From Orrella marina (GTDB taxonomy: Bacteria > Pseudomonadota > Gammaproteobacteria > Burkholderiales > Burkholderiaceae_B): 64,000 bases of DNA. The notes under the pieces were generated by a model that worked only from the letters and a program-made list of their open reading frames with translations, was not told the origin of the DNA and made no database searches. The stretch covers positions 2,356,001 to 2,420,000 of the forward strand of contig NZ_CP028901.1 of the NCBI RefSeq assembly GCF_003058465.1. The letters run 5' to 3'. Below, one piece after another: positions 46,095 to 56,853 of the stretch (the stretch's first letter is position 1; each line of letters opens with the position of its first letter). Position numbers and translations under genes: made by a program.

Positions 46095-49000
46095 TCAGCC
46101 AGCTTGGCTGCTTTGCTCCAGACACTGCCAGACCATCGAATTCATGCTTTTTGACTGTTCTCGCACCCTCGAAAAGTGCACCCACGCCTGACTGACATCG
46201 CCCTTCTGATACGCAATGATCGCATCCTTTCCGGCATCGTGCAGGGCAATATGGTGCTGCTGGGCCTGCCTGACAATCACGCAGATCTGGTCTGACGACG
46301 CATACTGACAAACAAGCTCGCCAAACCCACAAGAGCGGGAATCGAGCACCGGTGGATCTGACCGCTCACCTTGCAAGTAAAGCTCCAGTGCATCCACCCA
46401 CCCTTCATGGGCTGCCATCATTAACGCGACAGGATAAAAGCTTGTGGGAATGGGTCTGACACCTCTCCAGGAGGAATCGGGCTGCCACTGCTCAAGCCAA
46501 GGGATCAATGCCGAGACCGGCATCGGACGGGAAATTGCATATCCCTGTGCACGCTGACAACCAAGACGTAACAACATCAGGGCATGACGACTGGTTTCCA
46601 CCCCTTCTGCGATCACAGGTACATTGAACGACTTCGAAAGGCTGACAACGGCCTGCACGATTGTCATATCCTCTCGATCTGCGAGCATGTCACGTACAAA
46701 ACCCTGATCGATCTTAAGCTCATTAAATGAGAGGTGTTTCAAGTAGGACAACGAAGAAAACCCCGTTCCAAAATCATCCAGGGAGATCTGAACGCCCAGA
46801 TTCTGTATCTCCTGAATGGTTTTGGTGGCAAGCGAGAGGTCATCGATCAGGATGTTCTCCACCACTTCCAGCGTCAGCAAATCAGGAGAAATGCCCGGAT
46901 GTCGGTGAAGCAGATCACGCAACTCATTCATAAACGAGATCCGCAGACTCTCACGCGCCGCAATGATGATATTGACGCTCATCCCAATCCGGTGACCTTT
47001 TGCCAGCAAGTCTTCCAGATCCGTGAACGCCTGTGCTAGCACCCACCGGGTCAACATTAACCCAAGCCTTTCATGCCCCTGGATCAAGTCCAGAAACTTG
47101 TCGGGATACAGTAGCCCTTCAGAAGGATGATTCCATCGCACCAGCGCCTCAACACCGAACACAGTTCCCGCCGCCATATCGACCTGAGGCTGGTAGTGCA
47201 AAACCATCTCGCCATTCTCGATTGCGCGGCGCAACTGTTCGGTGCGAGCATTGCGCTCAATGATGGACCGTTCAAACGCGGAGTCAAAGAACACAATCTG
47301 GTTCTTTCCGTGCTGCTTGGCAGAATACATCGCCTGATCGGCCTGACGTAAAAGCTGGTCAGCGTCAACAGCACCATCCTGAGGATAAAAAGTCACGCCA
47401 AAGCTCGCGGTCAGGCGCAACGTTTTGCCGTCCAGCACCACTGGATCACGCAAGGCATCGAGCAGCCTCCTGAAAACAGGGTGCTCGGCAGAGGCCTGTT
47501 CCATGTTCTGGATGACAAGTACAAACTCATCTCCTCCAAACCTCGCAGCAATATCACCTTTACGGATGATCGATTCCAGACGTCTGGCAATATTCTGAAG
47601 GTAGCGATCACCGGTTTCATGATCATGGCTATCATTGATCAACTTGAATTCGTCAAGATCAATAAAGACCACCGCAAGCGGCAAATCCAGCATCTTGTGT
47701 CGGGCAAGAGCCTGCCTCAACGCATCTGACACCGATGCCCGGTTTGGCAGGCCCGTCAGTTGGTCATAGAAAGCAACGCGCTTGAGCCGATCTTCATAAT
47801 CCAAGCGTTCGGTGATATCCGTGACGTTTGCGATGAAGTTGACGACTTCACCGTCGGTGCTCTTGAGCGTGGTAATCCGGGTTTCGATCGCATATTGCTC
47901 ACCCGATCTGGACCGGTTCCAGATCTGACCGACCCAGAAGCCATGCTCATTGAGATGACGCCACATCGACTCGTAGAATGCTCTGTCCTGCCTACCAGAA
48001 TGAAGAATGGAAGGATTTTGTCCAATCAGCTCTTTACGGCTATATCCCGTCATCTCGCAGTAGCGGTCGTTTACCTCGATGATCGAGGCGGTACTGTCCG
48101 TAATCACAACACCGTCGTAGGAATGGCTGAACACACGAGCCAATAGTTCGAGCCGCTTTTGTGCCTGCCTGTGTTCAGTCAGGTCCACATCGATGCAATA
48201 AAGCTCTGGTTCCCCATCAGATGAATCCCGCAACACTTTGCTCGAAAATACCACCTTGGTCGCCCCATCCTTGTCGACCAGATCCATCTCGCTCGGCGCA
48301 ATCGCCTCGCCCCCGTCCAGCCATCGGTCGATCTTCTCCGAAAGATCCTTCTGCACGGCCGCCGGAACGATCAAGCTGTTCATTGGCTGCCCCATCGCCT
48401 GTCTGGCCGTGTACCCGTAGATCGACTCACTTCCTTTGTTCCAGAAAATGACCTGCTTGTTCCTGTCATATCCCTGAACGGCAACATTCGGCAAATGTTC
48501 CAGAAGCCCTCTGAAGCGGGCTTCGCTCTGAGCCAGCGCCTGCTGGGCGATGACCTTCTCAGTGATATCAATACTGATTGACATCACTCGCAAGGCACCA
48601 TCGACCCGGATCGGCTCAAGCGTCACAGACTCCCAGACAACTTTACCTTGGGGGTTGATCGATCGCCATTCGAAGTGCTGGCGACCAGACTGCACAGCCT
48701 GCCTCACCCATGTCTGAGCGTCAGCCGGACTGAAGGGTGCAGGCTGACCCCATACCCGCATCGCTTTCAATTGTGCAATGTCCTGCACCTGGTAGGAACT
48801 CAATGCCTGGTTGTTTGCATCAAGCACATCCCCTGTGTCAGGGTCATGAATCATGATACCGACAGGCGACCTCTCGAAGAGCGCCCTGAACCGGTGCCCA
48901 CTGTTTTCCAGGGCGACCTGAGTGCGCTTGAGATCTGTAATCTCGATCGAGATTGTGGCTGCCCCTAATAGATCGTTCGTCTCTTCATCAAACACAGGAA

Positions 49001-50831
49001 AGTGTCGCGAACGAAACTCGTGAAGCTCGCCAGCTTTGTCAACAATCTGATCCTCCACGACAAAGCTATCACCGCGCGCGAGACTCAATGCGCGTCTGGC
49101 ATTGTCCTGATACGTTTCAATGGAGGCGGGATCGATCAGCCCTGCAAACACCTCGGCATCCGTACGACCGATCACATCATCCAGCGACTTGCCAGCCAGC
49201 CTCATAAAGCCACTATTTGCAGTCCGGTACCGCAGATCACGATCCCTCAGTACAACCACATCGACAGAGTTGTCGATCAGCGTTGCATACAAACGCAGTT
49301 CCCTCTCAAGTTGCTTGCGCCCGGATATGTCCTGCAAAACCCCGTTGATCTCGACAACATTGCCTGTACTGTCACGTGTCAGCCAGGTAAAGTCATCCAC
49401 CCAGATCCAGCTACCCGTACCATGACGCAAACGGTAGATCTGCTTGTACATGTCGGGACCATGCGCAATGTAATGAGACACTTCGCGCGCGATCCGCTCC
49501 GAATCATCGGGGTGTATGAGGTCCAGGAATACACGGCGACCGTCGGTGAAGTCCGACGCCTTGTAGCCCAGAATCTCGACTGTTGGACTGACATATACGA
49601 CAGGCCAGCCTTGCAGATTCGCCCACCTGAACGCAACCACCGGAGAGCGGCTGATGATGTCCGAGAGCATTTTCAAATCATGATTGGCATGCTCACGCTC
49701 GGTCACGTCCTGGTGAATACCCACTGCAACCATGCCTTCACTCGGATCACGTTGCATGAGCCGTCCCCGGGTCTGCACCAGGACCCAGTGTCCATCCTTG
49801 TGACGCATCCGGATCAAGGCATCGTAATAAGTTAGCGTCCCGTCCATATTCTGGGCGATCAATTCCTTGGCACGCGCCAGATCATCCGGATGGCAAAGCC
49901 TCTCCCAGGTTTCAATTGTGACAGGATCAAGTTCACGCCTGGTGTATCCAAGCATGGAGGCCCAGTTCTCGTTGATCTCCAGATGGCCTGCACGCAACCA
50001 CCAGATCCAAGTACCAACCTGTGTTCCTTCGACAATGATGTCAAGATTGTCATGCGCACGATCGAGAGCCCGTCGATCGACCTCCTTCCAGTGAAGGTTG
50101 GCAAGCATCCTTGCCAAGGTTTCGAGAAGACGGACCTCCTCCTGACCATAATGTCTGTGCTGCCGGACCGAGTCAAACCCGATGAACCCCAGGCAAACGC
50201 CATCGGCCATGATCGGTACCACTACGACACTTTGAATATCCTGCAATTCGAGCCACGTGCGCAATCTGGAATTGGAAAGCGACTGGACATCGTCGATGAC
50301 GACCGATCGACCTTCTCGATGAGGTGCGACCCAGTCACTCTCATCCAGATCCGCCAACGGGATCGAGGGGTATCGTTCAATTTGCGGACTGATTCCTGGT
50401 GCGCACCACTCATAACGGTAATGCGCCAATCCAGCTTCGAGATCGTAATCAAACACGTAGCCGCGGTCAGCCCCAGTGAATGTCGTGACACGCTCTAACG
50501 CACTTGTAATGTACTGACCAACGTTTCTCGGGTCGTTGTTAATCAACGTGGTGGCAATCTGCGCCATCAACTCCGCGAGGGATGCGGCCTGGTCTGGACC
50601 GGTATCAGCTGACGCAACATCAGCGCGAACGAACCGGCCATCTTCAAGCCTGATCGCCATTCCGAGACGGCACAATTGATGCAGGCTGGCCTGAACCTGA
50701 GCCTCGGTGCACGTCGTAGCGAGGTCGTCGTACGCGGCAGAGACGAGACGATCTGCAAGAGCAGCACTCCAGACGGGTTCACCGTCAGGGGGTAGCGCGT
50801 AGAGAACTTTCAGGTTCAGCGTTTCGCTCAT
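46095..50831 (-). CDS. GAF-(PAS)6-GGDEF-EAL-CZB cyclic-di-GMP protein
   Basis: 1578 residues. Order: N-terminal winged-helix-like part (1-75), GAF (~85-245), six PAS/PAC units (~255-1030, each ending in a DITE/DVTE-like segment), GGDEF (~1035-1195; loop RFGGDEF, I-site RKGD), EAL (~1205-1455; EALVRWNHP, DDFGTGFSSL, KIDQGFV, EGVET all present) and a C-terminal domain. In the last, H1475 (HEGW), C1501 (SCGFG), H1527 and H1531 (HIALH) reproduce the spacing of the 3His/1Cys zinc site of CZB domains such as DgcZ. No membrane segment is seen, so it is probably cytosolic. Both catalytic domains look able to work. Zinc control is inferred. Confidence 0.92.
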   Translation of the reverse strand: MSETLNLKVLYALPPDGEPVWSAALADRLVSAAYDDLATTCTEAQVQASLHQLCRLGMAIRLEDGRFVRADVASADTGPDQAASLAELMAQIATTLINNDPRNVGQYITSALERVTTFTGADRGYVFDYDLEAGLAHYRYEWCAPGISPQIERYPSIPLADLDESDWVAPHREGRSVVIDDVQSLSNSRLRTWLELQDIQSVVVVPIMADGVCLGFIGFDSVRQHRHYGQEEVRLLETLARMLANLHWKEVDRRALDRAHDNLDIIVEGTQVGTWIWWLRAGHLEINENWASMLGYTRRELDPVTIETWERLCHPDDLARAKELIAQNMDGTLTYYDALIRMRHKDGHWVLVQTRGRLMQRDPSEGMVAVGIHQDVTEREHANHDLKMLSDIISRSPVVAFRWANLQGWPVVYVSPTVEILGYKASDFTDGRRVFLDLIHPDDSERIAREVSHYIAHGPDMYKQIYRLRHGTGSWIWVDDFTWLTRDSTGNVVEINGVLQDISGRKQLERELRLYATLIDNSVDVVVLRDRDLRYRTANSGFMRLAGKSLDDVIGRTDAEVFAGLIDPASIETYQDNARRALSLARGDSFVVEDQIVDKAGELHEFRSRHFPVFDEETNDLLGAATISIEITDLKRTQVALENSGHRFRALFERSPVGIMIHDPDTGDVLDANNQALSSYQVQDIAQLKAMRVWGQPAPFSPADAQTWVRQAVQSGRQHFEWRSINPQGKVVWESVTLEPIRVDGALRVMSISIDITEKVIAQQALAQSEARFRGLLEHLPNVAVQGYDRNKQVIFWNKGSESIYGYTARQAMGQPMNSLIVPAAVQKDLSEKIDRWLDGGEAIAPSEMDLVDKDGATKVVFSSKVLRDSSDGEPELYCIDVDLTEHRQAQKRLELLARVFSHSYDGVVITDSTASIIEVNDRYCEMTGYSRKELIGQNPSILHSGRQDRAFYESMWRHLNEHGFWVGQIWNRSRSGEQYAIETRITTLKSTDGEVVNFIANVTDITERLDYEDRLKRVAFYDQLTGLPNRASVSDALRQALARHKMLDLPLAVVFIDLDEFKLINDSHDHETGDRYLQNIARRLESIIRKGDIAARFGGDEFVLVIQNMEQASAEHPVFRRLLDALRDPVVLDGKTLRLTASFGVTFYPQDGAVDADQLLRQADQAMYSAKQHGKNQIVFFDSAFERSIIERNARTEQLRRAIENGEMVLHYQPQVDMAAGTVFGVEALVRWNHPSEGLLYPDKFLDLIQGHERLGLMLTRWVLAQAFTDLEDLLAKGHRIGMSVNIIIAARESLRISFMNELRDLLHRHPGISPDLLTLEVVENILIDDLSLATKTIQEIQNLGVQISLDDFGTGFSSLSYLKHLSFNELKIDQGFVRDMLADREDMTIVQAVVSLSKSFNVPVIAEGVETSRHALMLLRLGCQRAQGYAISRPMPVSALIPWLEQWQPDSSWRGVRPIPTSFYPVALMMAAHEGWVDALELYLQGERSDPPVLDSRSCGFGELVCQYASSDQICVIVRQAQQHHIALHDAGKDAIIAYQKGDVSQAWVHFSRVREQSKSMNSMVWQCLEQSSQAG

Positions 50832-51024
50832 CAGGCTCTCATGTTTTTGTTAGCCTAATCGATCTTGAATAGAGGCCCCTCAATTCTACCGAGTCTATCC
50901 CTCCTGGGGGTATTAGCCGGTGCGAAGATGCTGCATGCACAAACGCTTTTGCTCCGATTCTGCCTCTGCGCTGTCAGCTTCTGTGATTTTATGATCGCTT
51001 GCCATCCTGGATCGCTTATCCCGC

Positions 51025-51693
51025 TCATAGAACAGGCTCGCAAACCGAGGGCACCGCTCTTTCCGTAAACCGCGACTTGAGCTCTCTGGTCAAATCGACT
51101 CTGACAAGTTTCCAGAGATCGCCATGGCTGACATCTGGCCTGGCCGACCCGAGCGGGGTCAGGATGGATTCGGCTGCTTCAACGAATATCGTGTGCAGGC
51201 GCTCGGCGTCATATCCAAGATGACGTGCAGATCGTGCAAACAGCAACAATGCGCTGGTGGAGACAAATGCCGCGCCTGAGCGGAAAGGCCCTGTCTGAGC
51301 ATGCCAGCCATCGTTGTTTGCACCGCAGGCATCCAGGATCAAGACAATCGTCGCAAGAGACAGGCAAGGCCGGTGATCATTATTCTGGGCGGCCAACTTG
51401 CACAAGCCGAGCGTGTCATTGCGGTACCAGCCCAACTGTCCCTGGTCCCACCCGGATTGTCGACGCTCGTTGAGCAGGGCTGTCAACACCTCCTGAGCGC
51501 CAGGAGCCTGTCCGCTCTCCAGACGTTGTTGTTGAACGGTATTCCAGAATGCATCAGCCACCATTTCCCAAGGGGAAAACTGGTTTACCCACTTACGAAT
51601 ACGTGTTCTGCTCGACGCGTCGTAGCGAAGCGCCTCTGCGTGTAGCGACTGGTCATCACCCGACCTCGTCAACCACCCAGACAACCAACCCAT
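51025..51693 (-). CDS. Protein of unknown function (222 residues)
   Basis: Not recognised. Soluble-looking with a hydrophobic helix in the middle (LATIVLILDACG) and another around SGAAFVSTSALLLFA. Trp-rich near the N-terminus. ATG 51693 has GGGAG 5 bases upstream and is preferred to the TTG at 51705. It lies 193 bp upstream of the GGDEF-EAL gene on the same strand, so the two could share a transcript, but the gap is large enough for a promoter. Confidence 0.6.
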   Translation of the reverse strand: MGWLSGWLTRSGDDQSLHAEALRYDASSRTRIRKWVNQFSPWEMVADAFWNTVQQQRLESGQAPGAQEVLTALLNERRQSGWDQGQLGWYRNDTLGLCKLAAQNNDHRPCLSLATIVLILDACGANNDGWHAQTGPFRSGAAFVSTSALLLFARSARHLGYDAERLHTIFVEAAESILTPLGSARPDVSHGDLWKLVRVDLTRELKSRFTERAVPSVCEPVL

Positions 51694-51816
51694 TCTTGCT
51701 CCCAACGTTCAACTGAACAGTGACGCAGCATAGCCTGACAGACCAGAATCCGTATCGTCAACCATCTTCTCGGCTAAGCTTAGGACTTGAACCACAACGT
51801 TTGCGGAGAGACCAAG

Positions 51817-52803
51817 ATGCGGCAATCTTCTAAGCGACAGGTCCTGAGTGGCGCTGCAGCACTATTGATGGGAATGAGCGTAGCAACATCTGTATCAGCT
51901 AACCCAGCCACCCGGTTTGTCAGTGAGTCAGGTTATCAGCCCGTTGACGCAGACACCGTATGGCAGCAAGTCAACAACGCACTGCGCGCGAAGGCCGACA
52001 GCCTGTTTCAACCTGGCGCCGAACTGGGCCCTATTCCGCTATCAGTCGTTGCACTTGACGCACTTGAGCCCGCTCTGGAACGCACACGATACCGGGTGAG
52101 ATACGGCATTAACTGGGTAGCACCCCCTGAAGGCAGTGCGGGCGGACCTGTACCGGTCAGTTACGTCGAGGTTGCACGATTCAATATCGGTCCGGCTATC
52201 CGGGAAGGCCTCATAGATAGTCTGGGTAAGGAGAACGTCGCTAATGCCGAGGCATTTGGTGTTGGTCCAAACACGTCCTGGCGCTTTGTGACACAACCGG
52301 TCATGGGCAATCGCGCCATGATCATGTCAGCGGGTCGCACAGAGATAGATGACCAGGCTGCTCAAAACGAAATGTGTCTGGGATCCCCTTGCATGGGCGT
52401 CGCCTCCGTCATTGATAATGCGGCGCCCTGGAGTGACATGCAGCCGGTCGAGACCTGGCCTGACACTCCGCTCGTGACAGGTTCGCAACAAATGGTTTCT
52501 CCTGTGATCGCCATCAATCAGCTGCTGGGAGAAGTCGACAGTATCGAAACAGATAGTCCTGCGGGAGCGCCTGCACAACCTGACTGGAGCATCGAGGCCG
52601 TGATTGAATCCAATCTGGGACAAGACCTTGGCATCGAGGCTGCCTATCGGTGGGGCAATCTACTGGATGACTCCATCGGAACGCTGTGGCAGAGACTCGC
52701 GACTTTCGGGATGGGTGGCGATCAGCCGGCCGCCTTTCGGGCTGAAGCCTTCGAGTGCAATCGCGGCCCCGCATTTGCCGCTCCTGGTGAGTATTGCCCG
52801 TAA
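51817..52803 (+). CDS. Exported protein of unknown function (328 residues)
   Basis: A clear signal peptide (VLSGAAALLMGMSVATSVSA, cleavage before NPATRF) directs it to the periplasm or outside. Three cysteines lie in the mature part (ENEMCLGSPC and FECNRGP) plus one at the end, which may form disulfides. No catalytic motif is seen. ATG 51817 with GGAGAG upstream is preferred to 51787. The gene is convergent with the large metalloprotease gene (102 bp between stops). A functional link is possible but unproven. Confidence 0.7.
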   Translation: MRQSSKRQVLSGAAALLMGMSVATSVSANPATRFVSESGYQPVDADTVWQQVNNALRAKADSLFQPGAELGPIPLSVVALDALEPALERTRYRVRYGINWVAPPEGSAGGPVPVSYVEVARFNIGPAIREGLIDSLGKENVANAEAFGVGPNTSWRFVTQPVMGNRAMIMSAGRTEIDDQAAQNEMCLGSPCMGVASVIDNAAPWSDMQPVETWPDTPLVTGSQQMVSPVIAINQLLGEVDSIETDSPAGAPAQPDWSIEAVIESNLGQDLGIEAAYRWGNLLDDSIGTLWQRLATFGMGGDQPAAFRAEAFECNRGPAFAAPGEYCP

Positions 52804-52905
52804 TGCGACATAGCTGCACCCGAAGTTGTTGAAGGAATCTGGTTCAAATTACACCACATGCGAATCTGAACCGGTTTACCGGCTGGCGACGTCAGCTTCA
52901 CTCCC

Positions 52906-55900
52906 TCACGAAGGACATGTTCCTCTGAACTCAAAGGCTGTCGCTTGCCGGTCATCGCCGAGCATCCCTCTGGCAAATACCTGTCCCCCGTCCCACTGAA
53001 GCGCCCAGTCTTGACCGTCAGCACCCGTTGCACGTGGCCCATGAGACGCCTTCGCAGAGATAAGGTTGCCCTGCTCTCTTGTCATTTCGATCTGAATCGA
53101 ATCGGCACCAGGGATCTGAAACTCAATCCGGACAGACTCCAGCATCTCCAGATTGTGCAGACAATCCAGTACTTGAATATTGAGCGTGACAGACTGACCA
53201 AGCGACAATGTGATATCACCCTGACCTGATTGCCCCGAGTACGACTCTGATGCCGGTGATTTCGTGGAACCCACAGTGGTCTTGCTCGCCTTGTCATGGC
53301 GCCGTGCAGGCCAGGCCAGCACACTGGGGTCTTCCTGCACATCTACTCCGGTGAACTGAATTTGTATCTGGGCAACGAGCGAATCTCCATAGATCGACTG
53401 CAACCCAGGGTCAACGATCAGCATATATTCACGTTCGTGGTCGGGATCAGATGGCGCAACTGTCAGTTGCGCCCCGGTATCATCAAGCATGACCTCATGC
53501 GCAACGACCTTCCCTTCTGACAGCAGGCGTACTGCATCCAGCGTATCCACCTGAATCGGCGCATTCAATAACACGGTTGCGGACCCGTATCCGGCAAATG
53601 CCGCAGCATCACGTTGCGGATGCCCTGTCGGCCACATCGCAACCGGCGCGAACGGTACTGACAGTTTGACAGGCAAACGTGTGACAAACGATCTGACACC
53701 ATCACTAGTCACAAGCTCAAATGCGACGGAGTCTCCGGGAGTCAGGCTGGACATTTCCGGGGTGAAGGACTGGCCTGGCAGCAGAATTGCAAGTGTGCGC
53801 CATTGCTCACCGTCTGCAGAGTAACGCAGCGCGTGAGTCAGTCCTGACCCCTGGTGATCGTTGTGCCAGACCAGTTCTTCACCTGCTGTAAAAACATCGC
53901 CATCCTCGTGCGAAACGAATGTTGAGGGTTTTAACCCCGGCACGACTTTGCGTTCAGCAAGAACGTGCTCACCGCGCATCAACTGGATCCTGCCCGGCTC
54001 GCCCCGGATCGCGAATGTTCGGGCAAAAGGCTTCGCCCCTTTATCTGGATGACCTGATGCCACCAGGTCACTCGCCAGCACCACCCCATCAAGACCCAGC
54101 ACCCTCACTTGTAGCGCTGCATCCGGGGCGTCCACCTCAGTCAGATCCGGCCTCGGCCCTGCTACCGTCACTGCCGGCAACAAACCACCTGACTCACCAT
54201 CATTCCATCCACTGATGAGTAGCCACCGCTGCACTTGCGCTGAGTGATCCGTTTGCTCGACGCTCTGCATCATTTCATGCCACCGTGTCTGCCCTTGCAT
54301 ACTATCCCGGACCGAACGGGCACTCTCTACGTGTGCGATTGAACTGGAGTCAATGCGAGCCATTCGGGCTCGGCTGTGACTTACCATGGTTGGCATGTTC
54401 TCGAGCAACCAGTCATACTGATTCGGATCGATCCAGTACTTGTTCCGGGTTTCATACAGACAGGGAAACATCAGGTTCAGCAACGGCTCGCTGCTTTGCG
54501 CATTTCCGTCCTTACTCGACTTCTGCCATCCTGATGCCCCGTCGAGCGACACACGCATGCCTTCAATACCGGCAGCGATGGTCTTGTAGTGTTTCTGACA
54601 AACCTGACCGCGGTGCTCTTCACTTTCGGCATACGGCGTATGGGGCAACCCGAAAATATGACCAAACTCATGCGCGACTAAAGGAGTGAGCATGATGGAC
54701 GGAACGAACTGATTGCCCCGGGTCAATGTCGTCATGATGACCATGTTGCGTCCGGTTCGATCTCCATGCAGGCGCTCCATCACGGGCGAGTCTGGCTCGC
54801 CAAACCAGTATGGCTCGTCACCAGGTCGCGTCAGCGACTGTGGCTGCTCAAAAGGACTGGTCGCCTGGCCTCCACCCTGAAGACTTGGCGGGTGATAAGC
54901 CACCAGAATATCGGCAGACGACTGTGCAGCAATCTGTTCATGCATCAGCTCAAAAAAAGGCCCAAAGTCGTTATTGGCAGCCGCATGCCTCGGATCGCTC
55001 CAGGAGTTGAAGCCCTCTTTGCACACCATCCAGGACTTGGCGCCAGGCACACTGCAGATCGTGTCCTGGACATTGAATCGCCCCTGAAACCGTCCAATGA
55101 CGCTAACTACAGGAAATATCTGATTTGCGAACAACCTGTCACGCATTGCGGCAACGTGAATCGCATTGGTCATATCTGGATCGGCACCTCGTTCCAACCA
55201 CTCGGAATGCTCGGCGATGTAGTAGTCGAACGTCAGACGGTCAACCTGGCGTGACGCATAATCAATCGATTGTTCCGCAATAGCCGGCACGGGCTCAATG
55301 TCTTCAGGATACGGTTCATCCGGATACACTAGCGCAACGGCAGTCGTCGGGGAACGGCCAGACGAGGGACTCCATCCGTAGACATCGAGCGTCTTCTTGC
55401 CTAGCCGAATTTCTTCCTTGTCAAGCAAGTCAGGGCGCTTCACACGTCCCTTTTTCTCAGGAAAGAAGGACTTTTCGTACTCATCTTTGATCTCGATCCG
55501 GATCGGATAGCTCAGAACCTGCCAGGCCGAGTGGATATCGTCTCGTTCTTTCCATTGCGTGGCGACTCGGGCCACTGCAGGTTTCCCGTACACCATCGCA
55601 GCATTCTGTGAGACCTGGTAGAGATCAACCTGAACACGATCTGGATCCACGACGGTCGAAAATGCCAATCTGAAGTCGGCGGGCAACACTTCTGAATCCC
55701 GTCCACGCACACCATCTTCGCCAGATACAAGCTCAATCTCGTAGATCGTGCCCGGCAACAAAGTCTCTTTCGGCACAACCCGAATCCGGTCGGGGGCATC
55801 CAGAGAAACATCAGTCGCGACAAATACATACCCATTGGCCTGATCTCGCGTGGAAAGTATCACCGTTGTTTCATCCAGCGATCCCGCATAGAGCGGCGCA

Positions 55901-56775
55901 TCAAGCTCGATCAGAAACTCTGACCCTTCCAGCAGAACATTCTCCCGGCCGTGCTCCGGCGTGGTTTCAACCACCTGCATGGGTTCAAATTCCGTCTGAT
56001 CACACTGCGTCCAGTCAAATATGGCCTGAGTCCGGGGAGTCTTTCGCAGCGTGAATTCGAGATCGATATTCAGGCTATCCAAGTAGCCTTCTTTCTGGCG
56101 TTCATAATCAAAGGTGTGGTTCTTTACTGGCGCGACGCCAGCTACCATGGTGCTTGTCAGCCGCAAGGTGAAGGTATCCGATGTCCACTCAGTTTGAACC
56201 ACGCCAGGATTCTTACGGAGCGCACCATAATTCCGGTAGACGCTCATGTCGTCACGCTGCGTATCAGCCAGCCAGTTCTCGAACATGACCGAGCCGAAGC
56301 CTGCACGACCACCTTGCAACTCCAGTCCGTGAGCCACGGGCGTCATCTGCCCTTTTGGTCCACAGGGCAGATCGCCAATCAGGACCTGCGAGAATTCCAG
56401 TCCTTTCCGATGGCGATGGTCATGCAAAATGATTCCGAACGTGTTTCTGTTCTCGTAGCCACGCCGCGGAAAGACAGCCTGACCTGACATCACACCATCG
56501 CGCTGGGATAAAGAGCTCCCTCGAACCGTACCCTTCCAGGTTCCCACCAGATCCGCTCCGTACAGCACATCGTAGGCGTCCTTGAAGGGTGCATTCGAAT
56601 CGCGCCTGGAACCCTGCGCAAGCGCCGCATCTGCACTCAGTAACACGACAACCGACAACAGCGTAGCCAGAAGACAGACATCTATCAGGCTTCCAAGTCC
56701 ACTCTGTCGCACCGATCTCAACTCAGGCTGCCACCGGCAACGACCTGAACTTATACATGCATGAATGAGATGCAT
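52906..56775 (-). CDS. Large exported metzincin-type metalloprotease with Ig-like domains
   Basis: About 1289 residues. Hydrophobic signal segment (SLIDVCLLATLLSVVVLLSADAALA) after a long n-region; a GTG start nearer the segment is possible. The zinc motif HEFGHIFGLPH (residues 702-712) fits H-E-x2-H-x2-G-x2-H, with a metzincin-type Met-turn LNLMFP about 90 residues on. An SbsA-type Ig-like domain (ETTPEHGRENVLLEGSEF...) lies around 290-390, and beta-rich Ig-like repeats fill the region after 850. No membrane anchor or known sorting tail was seen. The substrate is unknown. Confidence 0.82.
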   Translation of the reverse strand: MHLIHACISSGRCRWQPELRSVRQSGLGSLIDVCLLATLLSVVVLLSADAALAQGSRRDSNAPFKDAYDVLYGADLVGTWKGTVRGSSLSQRDGVMSGQAVFPRRGYENRNTFGIILHDHRHRKGLEFSQVLIGDLPCGPKGQMTPVAHGLELQGGRAGFGSVMFENWLADTQRDDMSVYRNYGALRKNPGVVQTEWTSDTFTLRLTSTMVAGVAPVKNHTFDYERQKEGYLDSLNIDLEFTLRKTPRTQAIFDWTQCDQTEFEPMQVVETTPEHGRENVLLEGSEFLIELDAPLYAGSLDETTVILSTRDQANGYVFVATDVSLDAPDRIRVVPKETLLPGTIYEIELVSGEDGVRGRDSEVLPADFRLAFSTVVDPDRVQVDLYQVSQNAAMVYGKPAVARVATQWKERDDIHSAWQVLSYPIRIEIKDEYEKSFFPEKKGRVKRPDLLDKEEIRLGKKTLDVYGWSPSSGRSPTTAVALVYPDEPYPEDIEPVPAIAEQSIDYASRQVDRLTFDYYIAEHSEWLERGADPDMTNAIHVAAMRDRLFANQIFPVVSVIGRFQGRFNVQDTICSVPGAKSWMVCKEGFNSWSDPRHAAANNDFGPFFELMHEQIAAQSSADILVAYHPPSLQGGGQATSPFEQPQSLTRPGDEPYWFGEPDSPVMERLHGDRTGRNMVIMTTLTRGNQFVPSIMLTPLVAHEFGHIFGLPHTPYAESEEHRGQVCQKHYKTIAAGIEGMRVSLDGASGWQKSSKDGNAQSSEPLLNLMFPCLYETRNKYWIDPNQYDWLLENMPTMVSHSRARMARIDSSSIAHVESARSVRDSMQGQTRWHEMMQSVEQTDHSAQVQRWLLISGWNDGESGGLLPAVTVAGPRPDLTEVDAPDAALQVRVLGLDGVVLASDLVASGHPDKGAKPFARTFAIRGEPGRIQLMRGEHVLAERKVVPGLKPSTFVSHEDGDVFTAGEELVWHNDHQGSGLTHALRYSADGEQWRTLAILLPGQSFTPEMSSLTPGDSVAFELVTSDGVRSFVTRLPVKLSVPFAPVAMWPTGHPQRDAAAFAGYGSATVLLNAPIQVDTLDAVRLLSEGKVVAHEVMLDDTGAQLTVAPSDPDHEREYMLIVDPGLQSIYGDSLVAQIQIQFTGVDVQEDPSVLAWPARRHDKASKTTVGSTKSPASESYSGQSGQGDITLSLGQSVTLNIQVLDCLHNLEMLESVRIEFQIPGADSIQIEMTREQGNLISAKASHGPRATGADGQDWALQWDGGQVFARGMLGDDRQATAFEFRGTCPS

Positions 56776-56853
56776 CCGGCACACTCCCGTTTTCAGATTC
56801 CGCGGTATCGGCCCAGACCGGACACCAGAGCCCAGCATAGGCGAGCGCCCCGG

